From contig JALSHE010000050.1 in assembly GCA_026982415.1 (NCBI GenBank), forward strand, positions 1 through 64,000: a stretch of DNA of 64,000 nucleotides. The letters are read 5' to 3'. Both the position numbers and the translations under genes were made by a program. This document shows positions 22,779-31,151 of this stretch, in pieces (within the stretch, counting starts at the first letter, position 1; every line of letters starts with the position of its first letter). The DNA comes from Robiginitomaculum sp. Lineage in GTDB: Bacteria; Pseudomonadota; Alphaproteobacteria; Caulobacterales; Maricaulaceae. The notes beneath the pieces were generated by a model. That model did no database searches. It was given only the letters and a program-made list of their open reading frames with translations, and had not been told where the DNA came from.

Positions 22779-24200
22779 ATGTTTGGAAAACGAGCCAGTG
22801 GGAATACGGCACGCACAGCGAGTGCGCCATCTGCAGATAAAGTAGCGGACGTTGAAAAGGTTGCTGTACCTGTAAACGAACCTGCACCACAAAATCCTGC
22901 GCCAGCACAGGACGGCGAAATTTCGGATGCATATTACGAAACCAAGGCCACGATTTTTAATGCATTGTTTGAGACAATAGATGTATCCGCTTTAGCGGGT
23001 ATGGAACCATCAGCTGCACGGGAAGAAATTCGGACGATTGTTGACGAAATTATTGCTATTCGTAATGTCCGCTTATCGGTTGTCGAACAAAACAAGCTTA
23101 TTGGCGAGATTTGCGATGACATATTGGGGTATGGGCCGCTTGAGCCATTGCTCATGCGTGATGATATTGCCGATATTATGGTCAATGGTGCTAAACATGT
23201 GTTCATTGAGACCGATGGTAAGATGGAAAAAACCAATATCCGGTTCCGTGACAATCAACAGCTTATGAATATTTGCCAACGTATTGTTTCGCAGGTTGGC
23301 CGGCGGGTTGATGAAAGTTCACCGATTTGTGACGCGCGATTATTAGACGGTTCACGAGTGAATGTAATCGCACCGCCTTTGGCTATTGATGGCCCGACAT
23401 TGACAATTCGGAAGTTTAAAAAAGACAAATTGACACTGGAAGACTTGGTGAATTTTGGCTCAATTTCCCCTGCTGGCGCCAAAGTCCTCAAGATAATTGG
23501 TGCTTGCCAGTGTAATATTTTGATTTCTGGCGGTACAGGTTCGGGTAAAACCACATTGCTGAATTGCTTAACCGCTTTTATCCACCCTGATGAACGGATT
23601 ATTACGTGCGAAGATGCTGCCGAATTACAATTGCAACAACCGCATGTTGTCCGCCTTGAAACCAGACCGCCAAACCTTGAGGGCAAGGGTAAAATTACCA
23701 TGTCTGATTTGGTTAAAAACTGTTTGCGGATGCGCCCGGAACGCATCATCGTGGGTGAGGTGCGTGGCCCTGAAGCTTTCGATTTGTTGCAAGCTATGAA
23801 TACAGGTCATGATGGCTCCATGGGTACGCTTCATGCCAACTCGCCGCGTGAGGGGCTTTCTAGGTTGGAAAGCATGATCACCATGGGCGGGTTTTCACTC
23901 CCCGTCCGAACAATTCGCGAAATGATTGTCGGCTCTATTGACGTTGTATTGCAGGCAACCCGCCTGAGAGATGGTTCTCGTAAAATTACTCACATTACTG
24001 AAGTTCTGGGCATGGAGGGTGATGTCATCGTCACTCAGGATTTAGTGCTTTACGAGATGGACGGTGAAGATGCCAGCGGCAAAATTATTGGTGAGCATAA
24101 ATCCACCGGTATTGCCCGTCCTGCATTTTGGGAGCGGGCGCGCTATTTCAACCTTGAAAAAGAATTGGCATTGGCCCTAGACGAGGCGGGAGAAGGTTAA
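22779..24200 (+). CDS. cpaF: Tad pilus secretion ATPase CpaF/TadA
   Basis: A 473-residue secretion superfamily ATPase. Walker A is ISGGTGSGKTTLLN, the Asp box follows in IITCEDAAELQL, and Walker B/His box are RIIVGEVRGPEAFDLLQAMNTGHDGSMGTLHANS. It powers pilus extension (and probably retraction) from the cytoplasmic face. The first about 65 residues are a variable, Pro/Ala-rich tail. It starts 6 nt after cpaE, and its TAA overlaps the tadB ATG by one base. Confidence 0.96.
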   Translation: MFGKRASGNTARTASAPSADKVADVEKVAVPVNEPAPQNPAPAQDGEISDAYYETKATIFNALFETIDVSALAGMEPSAAREEIRTIVDEIIAIRNVRLSVVEQNKLIGEICDDILGYGPLEPLLMRDDIADIMVNGAKHVFIETDGKMEKTNIRFRDNQQLMNICQRIVSQVGRRVDESSPICDARLLDGSRVNVIAPPLAIDGPTLTIRKFKKDKLTLEDLVNFGSISPAGAKVLKIIGACQCNILISGGTGSGKTTLLNCLTAFIHPDERIITCEDAAELQLQQPHVVRLETRPPNLEGKGKITMSDLVKNCLRMRPERIIVGEVRGPEAFDLLQAMNTGHDGSMGTLHANSPREGLSRLESMITMGGFSLPVRTIREMIVGSIDVVLQATRLRDGSRKITHITEVLGMEGDVIVTQDLVLYEMDGEDASGKIIGEHKSTGIARPAFWERARYFNLEKELALALDEAGEG

Positions 24201-25192
24201 TGGAACCGACCTTAATGCTAGGACTATTGGTTGCATTTGGTGTGGCAATAATCGGCTATTTGATATTTGATTCCGATAATAGCTCAAGTAAAAAACGCGT
24301 GGGTAAATTAACTGCAACAACAGCTGGAGATAAAGAGAAAAAATCAGCATTTTCATTTATGAAAGTTGACGATTCCAGCAATCGACGCAAACAAATTGAA
24401 AATTCTTTGGCTGAGTTGGAAAAAAGCCAAAAAGACAAGAAAAAGAAAAGCAAGTCACTAAAAGCTAAACTTATTCAAGCAAACCTCAAAACCACCGCAC
24501 AAAACTTTACAATAATGTCGGCTGTTATCGGCATTATTGGTGCGGGTGTGCCAATTTTTCTGGGAGCAAGCCCGTTGATTTCTGCCGGGATTGGTTTTGT
24601 ACTTGGTTTTGGTGTACCGCGCTTTATATTAGGCGCTATTATAACCCGCCGCCAAAAAGCCTTCACGTCACATTTCTCTGACGCCATGGATATTATTGTG
24701 CGCGGTGTGCGCACAGGACTGCCGCTTGGCGATTGTTTGCGGATGATTGCCCACGAAGCCCCACAACCAGTTGGCGGCGAATTCCAACGCTTGGTCGAAG
24801 GCGAAAGCGTCGGTGTGCCGTTGGAAATTTGTATTGAACGTATGTATGAACGTATGCCTTTATCTGAAGTGAATTTCTTCGGTACGGTGCTGTCAATTCA
24901 ACGCTCCACGGGTGGTAATTTGGGTGAAAGTTTGGACAATCTTTCCAAGGTATTGCGGGGGCGTAAATTGCTACGCGAAAAAATAAAAGCGCTAGCCGCA
25001 GAGGCAAAAGTATCTGCCATTATCATTGGCGTTCTTCCTCCCGGTGTTATGGCAATGGTGAGTGTAGTTTCGCCCGACTATATGCATGATTTATATTTCA
25101 CGAAAACCGGGCAGACTAATTTGATGATTAGTGGCTTAATGATGGCGTTTGGTATTTTCGTTATGCGTAAAATGATTAATTTCAAGTTTTAG
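24200..25192 (+). CDS. tadB: Tad inner-membrane platform protein TadB/CpaG
   Basis: A 330-residue inner-membrane protein of the GspF-like TadB type. One helix at the N-terminus (LMLGLLVAFGVAIIGYLIF), a basic linker, two helices around 100-150, then a T2SSF cytoplasmic domain (FSDAMDIIVRGVRTGLPLGDCL, VNFFGTVLSIQRSTGGNLGESLDNLSKVL) and two final helices. It forms the assembly platform with TadC. Start overlaps the cpaF stop (TAATG), so translation is coupled. Confidence 0.94.
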   Translation: MEPTLMLGLLVAFGVAIIGYLIFDSDNSSSKKRVGKLTATTAGDKEKKSAFSFMKVDDSSNRRKQIENSLAELEKSQKDKKKKSKSLKAKLIQANLKTTAQNFTIMSAVIGIIGAGVPIFLGASPLISAGIGFVLGFGVPRFILGAIITRRQKAFTSHFSDAMDIIVRGVRTGLPLGDCLRMIAHEAPQPVGGEFQRLVEGESVGVPLEICIERMYERMPLSEVNFFGTVLSIQRSTGGNLGESLDNLSKVLRGRKLLREKIKALAAEAKVSAIIIGVLPPGVMAMVSVVSPDYMHDLYFTKTGQTNLMISGLMMAFGIFVMRKMINFKF

Positions 25193-25200
25193 GAATAGGT

Positions 25201-26163
25201 ATGGGAATTGACTTACCAAGTATAATTCAAACTACGCTTATTCTATTAATTTGTCTGGCGAGTGTTGCGACTCTATATTCGTTATTATCGCCTCTGCTTG
25301 AAGGAGACGCCCTCAAAAAGCGTATGGGGGCTGTTGCCAATGAACGGGACAGTTTACGCAAAAGCCGACATAATAGGTTAGATAACCCGCACGAGCTTAG
25401 GTCGGAATCTAAAGGGTTTGTCAAAAAACTGGTTGATAATTTATCCTTGGAAAAGTTATTAGCGGCGCCAGACTTGAAAGATAAACTGTCACAAGCAGGC
25501 TTGCGGGGGCAGCGCCCTGTATATTTGTTCTATATGTTCAGACTAATTATGCCGATCGCTTTGTTTTTGTTTGGGATTTTATATTTTGTTATCTTAAACC
25601 CGTTGGATTGGCGTCTGATGCAGTCCTTGGTCGCGGCATTTGCAATGATGTTGCTTGGGTATTATGCGCCGGGGATCTATATCAAAAATAAAGCGGGTAA
25701 GCGTATGGCTTCGATTTCGCCCGTCTTCCCCGATGCGCTCGATTTATTGTTGATTTGTGTCGAATCCGGGATGTCCATCGAAATGGCATTTGGCAAAGTA
25801 TCAAGAGAAATGGCGGAAAATTCCATAGAGCTTGCAGAAGAATTTTCCCTAACCACAGCAGAATTGTCCTATTTGCAAAGTCGCCGCCAAGCTTATGAAA
25901 ATTTTGGCCGCCGTAATAACCATGTGGGTATTCGTGCAGTTTCGACGGCACTTATTCAGACAGAGCGCTACGGTACACCCCTCGGGTCAACCCTGCGCAC
26001 TATGGCGGATGAAAACCGTGCTATGCGGGTTATGGCGGCTGAGAAAAAAGCGGCGGCATTACCTGCGAAGCTAACCGTGCCAATGATCGTGTTTTTCTTG
26101 CCGGTTTTGTTTATCGTTGTTCTTACCCCGGCTGGTATGCGCATGGCCGCCAATCTCGGCTAA
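25201..26163 (+). CDS. tadC: Tad inner-membrane platform protein TadC/CpaH
   Basis: A 320-residue TadC-type T2SSF protein. It has an N-terminal helix, two helices around 115-165, the cytoplasmic domain FPDALDLLLICVESGMSIEMAFGKVSREM, a later LSTALIQTERYGTPLGSTLRTMADE-like segment and a C-terminal helix. Partner of TadB. It starts 8 nt after tadB and is the last gene of the locus; its stop overlaps by 4 nt (CTAA) the stop of a convergent membrane-protein gene. Confidence 0.94.
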   Translation: MGIDLPSIIQTTLILLICLASVATLYSLLSPLLEGDALKKRMGAVANERDSLRKSRHNRLDNPHELRSESKGFVKKLVDNLSLEKLLAAPDLKDKLSQAGLRGQRPVYLFYMFRLIMPIALFLFGILYFVILNPLDWRLMQSLVAAFAMMLLGYYAPGIYIKNKAGKRMASISPVFPDALDLLLICVESGMSIEMAFGKVSREMAENSIELAEEFSLTTAELSYLQSRRQAYENFGRRNNHVGIRAVSTALIQTERYGTPLGSTLRTMADENRAMRVMAAEKKAAALPAKLTVPMIVFFLPVLFIVVLTPAGMRMAANLG

Positions 26164-26555
26164 CTGCGCTCGCCGAGTGCATAGCGCACGACATCAGGCA
26201 TATCAAATGCCAGAGAAGCCAACATCACTATAACTGTTAAGGCTATATATTTTCCGCCCAAACTTTCCTTGACCCGCCATGTATCTTTGCGTTTCCAAAG
26301 ATAAAACAAAACCGGTGTCCAGGCTATGATATGCCCCCAGCCTAGCACCCGTTCATAGCCAAATTTGTGGTAAAGCGTAAACATGACTATGGGCGCAACT
26401 ACCAGCGTCGAGATGGCAATCCACCGCGCTTCAACCCGCTTAAATGCAAATGGAATGGACAATATAAATACCAACCCCATAAAGTTGACCCAGTAATATA
26501 TCCAAGTCGGCCCCGCTTCTACGTCTGTTATAAAGCCGTTGATTAAGTCCATCAT
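26160..26555 (-). CDS. Hypothetical small membrane protein
   Basis: A 131-residue protein with four hydrophobic segments (about 17-37, 45-65, 76-90, 104-121); short polar termini. It converges with tadC and shares 4 nt with its stop. ATG 26555 or 26552 may start it; CAGGAG lies about 7 nt upstream. No family recognised and no functional link to the pilus is evident. Confidence 0.7.
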   Translation of the reverse strand: MMDLINGFITDVEAGPTWIYYWVNFMGLVFILSIPFAFKRVEARWIAISTLVVAPIVMFTLYHKFGYERVLGWGHIIAWTPVLFYLWKRKDTWRVKESLGGKYIALTVIVMLASLAFDMPDVVRYALGERS

Positions 26556-26742
26556 GATGCGCTCCTGTTTAGATGTATTGTTAGCAGATTATCTCCAGTG
26601 TCCAATCACAGTTTTGTTAGCATGCAAACATGTAATTATCATGTTGCTGTCAGCGCATCCGTTTGGTAAGAGCCGCCCAAGATTATAGCGTAAAGATTAC
26701 ACCATCCTAGTTTGTACATCGTAAAGAGTTTAAGGAGCAACC

Positions 26743-27306
26743 ATGAAAATCAATGGTAATGAAATTCGGCCTGGTAATATTATCAGCCACCAAAACGGCC
26801 TTTGGGTCGCGGTTAAGACGGGTGCGGTGAAACCAGGCAAGGGCGGTGCGTTTAATCAAGTCGAACTAAAAAACCTAATCGATGGTCGCAAGCTTAATGA
26901 ACGTTTTCGGGCTTCTGAAACCGTAGAGAAAATTCGGCTCGACCAAAAACCGCACACCTATCTTTATGCCGAAGGTGATATGCTGGTGTTTATGAACTCT
27001 GAGAATTATGAGCAAATTAATTTGCAAGCCGAATTTATTGGCGAGCGCGCAGCTTACCTGAACGATGGCATGGAAGTGCAATTGGAGTTTCATGAGGAAA
27101 CACCAATCTCTGTGTCTTTGCCCCAGCAAGTCACGCTGGAAATCAGCGAAACCGAGCCTGTGGTTAAAGGCCAAACGGCAGCGAACTCTTACAAGCCCGC
27201 AATTTTGGAAAATGGTGTGCGTACAACCGTGCCGCCCTTCGTTAATGTAGGCGAGCGGATTATCGTCATGACCGAAGACGGCTCTTATGTGAAGCGAGCA
27301 GATTAA
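26743..27306 (+). CDS. efp: Translation elongation factor P
   Basis: A 187-residue EF-P with the three usual OB-like domains. The modifiable lysine is in the loop VKPGKGGAF (Lys33), equivalent to Lys34 of E. coli EF-P. The C-terminal signature is [28 protein letters not shown] relieves ribosome stalling at polyproline; several proteins here have proline runs, including the lipoprotein at 28248-29324. No modification genes are in view. GGAGC lies 4 nt before the ATG. The stop overlaps the next start (TAATG). Confidence 0.97.
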   Translation: MKINGNEIRPGNIISHQNGLWVAVKTGAVKPGKGGAFNQVELKNLIDGRKLNERFRASETVEKIRLDQKPHTYLYAEGDMLVFMNSENYEQINLQAEFIGERAAYLNDGMEVQLEFHEETPISVSLPQQVTLEISETEPVVKGQTAANSYKPAILENGVRTTVPPFVNVGERIIVMTEDGSYVKRAD

Positions 27307-28112
27307 TGGCAAATTCATCCCCTCTCGTTGATGTTATGATGGTCGCTGCCCGTAAGGGCGCGCGCACGCTGTCGCGGGACTTTGGCGAAGTTGAAAACCT
27401 GCAAGTGTCCCGCAAGGGGCCTGCGGATTTCGTTACCGCAGCCGATAAAATGGCCGAAGAAAAAATCTTTGAAAGCCTGCGCCATGACCGTCCAGGGTAC
27501 GGCTACTTGCTCGAAGAACGTGGCGCGGTCGGTGGCTCTGATAAAACCCACAGGTTCATTATTGATCCGCTCGACGGCACAACAAATTTCATGCGCGGCA
27601 ATCCCCATTTCGCTATTTCCATTGGCGTAGAGCGCGATGACAAGCTCCATGCGGGCGTCGTCTATGATGTCATCCGGGACGAAATGTTTTTTGCCGAAGC
27701 AGGCAAGGGCGCTTTCCTCGTTGACGGGCGCGGCGTTGAAAAGCGGCTGTATATCCCGCCGCGCGACGACTTGACTATTTGCACGATAGCAACCGGTTCA
27801 CCGTTTCGCGGTAAACCCGGACACGCAAAATTCCTGACAGAAATGCATAAAGTCATGGCCGAAACTGCGGGCATTCGCCGCAATGGTTCCGCCGCGCTCG
27901 ACCTAGCATGGCTCGCTGCAGGCCGCTTTGACGGCTTCTGGGAACGCCGTCTCAAAGCGTGGGACATAGCCGCAGGCATCGTTATAGTCCGCGAAGCAGG
28001 CGGTATTGTGCAAGATTTGGACACAGGCAAGAATGATGATGTGCTTGCTAGTGGAAATCTACTTTGCGCCAGCGAGAAACTATTACCAAAATTGGAGAAA
28101 TTACTCAGCTAA
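27306..28112 (+). CDS. suhB: Inositol monophosphatase family protein
   Basis: A 268-residue Mg-dependent phosphatase of the IMPase superfamily. Metal-site motifs are clear: EERG (Glu in LLEERGAVGG), FIIDPLDGTTNF, and WDIAAGIVIVREAGG. Substrates may be inositol phosphate or related sugar phosphates; SuhB-type proteins also act in rRNA transcription antitermination in E. coli. Translationally coupled to efp by a one-base overlap. The suhB name rests on family only. Confidence 0.9.
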   Translation: MANSSPLVDVMMVAARKGARTLSRDFGEVENLQVSRKGPADFVTAADKMAEEKIFESLRHDRPGYGYLLEERGAVGGSDKTHRFIIDPLDGTTNFMRGNPHFAISIGVERDDKLHAGVVYDVIRDEMFFAEAGKGAFLVDGRGVEKRLYIPPRDDLTICTIATGSPFRGKPGHAKFLTEMHKVMAETAGIRRNGSAALDLAWLAAGRFDGFWERRLKAWDIAAGIVIVREAGGIVQDLDTGKNDDVLASGNLLCASEKLLPKLEKLLS

Positions 28113-28227
28113 GCTGTGTTATGACAACCGCGTTAATAAATGATGCCAAGTTAACACAAACCGCTGGAAATTTGGCAGCGCTATTGGTGCTGGCTCCAGC
28201 TAAGGCAAGCGCCCCATAATATACATT

Positions 28228-28267
28228 CTATAATGTACTGGCGCTTACTATAATGTACTGGCGCTTA
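28228..28267. repeat. Tandem 20-bp duplication at the 3' end of a lipoprotein gene
   Basis: CTATAATGTACTGGCGCTTA is present twice in a row (28228-28247 and 28248-28267). The second copy holds the last codons and stop of the minus-strand lipoprotein gene; the first repeats them just downstream of the stop. A stem AAGCGCC/GGCGCTT can form with 28209-28217. Confidence 0.95.
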
Positions 28268-29324
28268 AACAATTGCTGATCTCTTTGAGTTGGTGCTCTG
28301 CTATACAAAATGCGTCTTCATATTTGAAATGCCCGGCGGCGATACATTGTTCCGTGTTCAGGCGGGCGGTGTTGACACACTGAGTAAGGGCGGGCGATGT
28401 CATGTAGTTTTCAATCCATTGCGTGCTTTCTGAACTGGTCGCGCCGAGGATTTCCAAGGCTGATAAAGTCAGGGCTTTGCGGTGCATTGCGCCTTTATAT
28501 TGGCTTCTGAAAGTTTGGGTTCTGGGCGGACTGTTTCGACCATAAACCTGCCAGAATTGTTGGCGCTTTTGGTCGCCGCCCACATCACTGGCTCTGATCG
28601 TGCCGGTGATGGCGATTTTTTCTGCCGTCGCGTGGGGCGGGTTAAAGCGTGTTGATTGGGATCGGCTTAGAACTTCAAGGCGGTCGCTTCTGGAATCAAC
28701 CCGCATTTTCTTCCACTGTTTTTGCTTTTGCAAAGAATAGGATTGGCTTTTTATGTGTTCGCTGGCGCGGCTGACGGCGGCGATGTCGCTGGCCCAAGCG
28801 TTTTGAATTTGTGCGGCGGCATAGGGCGCCCCCGAGAGGTTAGCCGCATAATCAGGGTCGACATATAACTGGTATACCACGCTGTCGATGCCCTGAGAGC
28901 GGGCGGTTTCTATCACGCCTTCAACGAATTCTGGTTGTTGCGCGCCGATCAAAGCTCCATACCCCAATAAGGCGGGGCCTAAACTAGGTGAATAGACTTG
29001 TGTTAATCCGTCCATGGTCTGATTGAGATGCTTAGACGAGCGGATGCTTTCGGCGGCGATCAAATTGACCTGGTTCATTAAAACCGCATAATTGCCTGCG
29101 GCGCGCACCAGAGGTTCATCTATGCGCTCTGCCGTAGGTCTGGCCGGAATAAACAAGGGCGGTGGCGGTGCGGGTTTGGTGGGCGCGACAATGGGGGCAG
29201 GGGGCGGTGTTGGTTCTAAAGCGGGTGCTGGTGCAGGCGGCTCCGTAGTCTTGCATGCCGCTAATGTAAGGGCTGTAGCAAGAGCGAAGGCTCTTAAAGC
29301 GATCGGGTGTTTTGGTTCGTACAT
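28248..29324 (-). CDS. Proline-rich hypothetical lipoprotein
   Basis: A 358-residue lipoprotein (lipobox LAAC, Cys24) with a Pro/Ala linker (about 28-62, many PAPAP-like runs) that could span from the outer membrane. The remaining 290 residues are helical and polar, with four Cys at the C-terminus (TQCVNT, EQCIAA, DAFCIAE, SNCLSA) that may form disulfides. No domain recognised. Its stop lies in a tandem 20-bp duplication. Single gene, converging on the suhB-like gene. Confidence 0.75.
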   Translation of the reverse strand: MYEPKHPIALRAFALATALTLAACKTTEPPAPAPALEPTPPPAPIVAPTKPAPPPPLFIPARPTAERIDEPLVRAAGNYAVLMNQVNLIAAESIRSSKHLNQTMDGLTQVYSPSLGPALLGYGALIGAQQPEFVEGVIETARSQGIDSVVYQLYVDPDYAANLSGAPYAAAQIQNAWASDIAAVSRASEHIKSQSYSLQKQKQWKKMRVDSRSDRLEVLSRSQSTRFNPPHATAEKIAITGTIRASDVGGDQKRQQFWQVYGRNSPPRTQTFRSQYKGAMHRKALTLSALEILGATSSESTQWIENYMTSPALTQCVNTARLNTEQCIAAGHFKYEDAFCIAEHQLKEISNCLSASTL

Positions 29325-29528
29325 TTTATTCCTTCAGCCCCCAAGCCGCAGTGATAATAGTATGGTCAGTACACGAGTGCCAAACAAAGCTGATTCTCGG
29401 CGGAGAAACATATATACCCTATTTCACCTAAAACGCGAATTAACTATTAATTTATCCGCGAATCGCCCATTAATTATTATCTGTGGTAAACACCCACTTA
29501 GCGAAATCATATCCGAGAGGTCAGAATT

Positions 29529-31151
29529 TTGAATTTCAGTATAAATCGCGGACTGCCCCTGATCAGCATTTTGTGGTGTCTGGCACTACTGGCAGCCTTG
29601 GCTGCTGCATATTTCAAGGGCATTGATGCTATGTCATTACTGCCCTTTGCTGGCGTTGCAATAGCCCCTGCAATTATCGGGTTGTTACTCTGGCCGTTCT
29701 CTCGGCGTGAATGGGTGCAGATGCTGGTGATTTTCTCGTGGATAGCTTTGGCTATTGTTGCCTGTTTTGCCATTGCCTTTGTGCCCATGGCTATATTGTT
29801 CTTATGCGCCCCGGCAGCGGCGGCTTTGTTTGAACGCGAAAAAGTCATCGAAGCTATGGTGTTTAGCGCCATATTTGCAGCGGGTGTTTTCTATTTTGGC
29901 CAAGCGGGTCTGGCGCCTGATCCCATCGCCAATGCTGACCAAGCCAGTTGGGGCGAACTGGCAGGCATTATGGCCACGATAGCATTTATGGTGGGGGCTA
30001 TGTTTTTTGCGGCCTCTAGCAAACAAAATAAAGACGCGGGATATGTGGGCGATAATGCTTACCGCTTTGCCGAAGCTTTCCCTGGTGCGGTTATGCAATT
30101 TGACGCTGACGGAAACCTGGCCATGGCTACACCAACGGCGCGAAAAATGTTCGATATTGGTGATGATCAGGCAGATCATATCACCTTGTCCAGCCTAGCC
30201 TTAGGTGAAGCGCAGGAGCATTCCCTCGTGGCGGCATTTGATGTTATGCGCGAAACCGGAGAGGCCACTTCGCTTGGCATTGATATTCCTGAACACTTCA
30301 AAGAAAACCTTGGTGGGTCGTCGTCCTTTATGGAGTTGACTTTAGTACCGCAAATAGACGGTTCGGTATTTGCTTACACCTCCGACTATTCGCGTATCGG
30401 CAACAAAGTCTTGAACCTCACAGATGCACAGGAAACGGCGAAGAAGGAATTCGACGAAAAAACATTATTTTTCGCCGGGGTCAGCCATGAACTCAGAACA
30501 CCGCTCAATGCCATAATCGGATTTTCGGATATGATGCGCTCGCGCCTGTTCGGCCCCTTGCCGGGCAAATATGCTGAGTACGCAGACCTTATTCATGATA
30601 GTGGTCAACACATGCTCGATCTGGTTGGGGATGTGTTGGACATGTCCAAGGTGGGTGCCAATAAATACGAGTTGAATTATGGTGAATTTGACGTAGCCGA
30701 TGTGGTTAGAAGTTCCATGAAAATGATCAGGCCTTCTGCCGATGCGGCAGAGCTAGTACTGGCCGCAGACATTGAGGCGGATCGGGATTTGATCATTGAA
30801 GCCGATCGCCGTGCCGTGCGGCAAATCTTGCTGAACCTGCTCAGCAATGCCGTCAAATTTACCCCTAAAGGTGGGCGTATAACATCAGCCGCATATATCA
30901 AAGCAAACCGCATGGAGATTAGTGTTGAGGACACAGGCACAGGCATGACGGCCAAAGACATTGCCTCCGTCGGCACACCCTATGCTCAAAATTCCAATGC
31001 CAATTTAGTGAAACAGCGCAGTACCGGTCTAGGGCTTTCACTGGTCAAGAATTTGACCAAATTACACGGCGGCGATTTCGAAATCACCAGCCATCCAGGC
31101 GTCGGCACCAAGGTATTGGTCTCTCTGCCCTTAACAAAACCACGCGTTTAG
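29529..31151 (+). CDS. Membrane-bound sensor histidine kinase
   Basis: A 540-residue kinase. Residues 10-165 form five to six membrane segments; a PAS-like region follows (about 180-290, FPGAVMQFDADGNLAMATPTARKMF), then a HisKA domain with GVSHELRTPLNAIIGFSDMM (phospho-His about residue 320) and an HATPase_c domain with NLLSNAVKFTPKGG and GTGLGLSLVKNL. The H-box with the following RLFGPL is of the PleC/DivJ type common in alphaproteobacterial polarity control. The start is TTG 29529, supported by GAGAGG 7 nt upstream. No response regulator adjacent; stop overlaps the BcsB-like gene by 4 nt. Confidence 0.9.
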   Translation: MNFSINRGLPLISILWCLALLAALAAAYFKGIDAMSLLPFAGVAIAPAIIGLLLWPFSRREWVQMLVIFSWIALAIVACFAIAFVPMAILFLCAPAAAALFEREKVIEAMVFSAIFAAGVFYFGQAGLAPDPIANADQASWGELAGIMATIAFMVGAMFFAASSKQNKDAGYVGDNAYRFAEAFPGAVMQFDADGNLAMATPTARKMFDIGDDQADHITLSSLALGEAQEHSLVAAFDVMRETGEATSLGIDIPEHFKENLGGSSSFMELTLVPQIDGSVFAYTSDYSRIGNKVLNLTDAQETAKKEFDEKTLFFAGVSHELRTPLNAIIGFSDMMRSRLFGPLPGKYAEYADLIHDSGQHMLDLVGDVLDMSKVGANKYELNYGEFDVADVVRSSMKMIRPSADAAELVLAADIEADRDLIIEADRRAVRQILLNLLSNAVKFTPKGGRITSAAYIKANRMEISVEDTGTGMTAKDIASVGTPYAQNSNANLVKQRSTGLGLSLVKNLTKLHGGDFEITSHPGVGTKVLVSLPLTKPRV

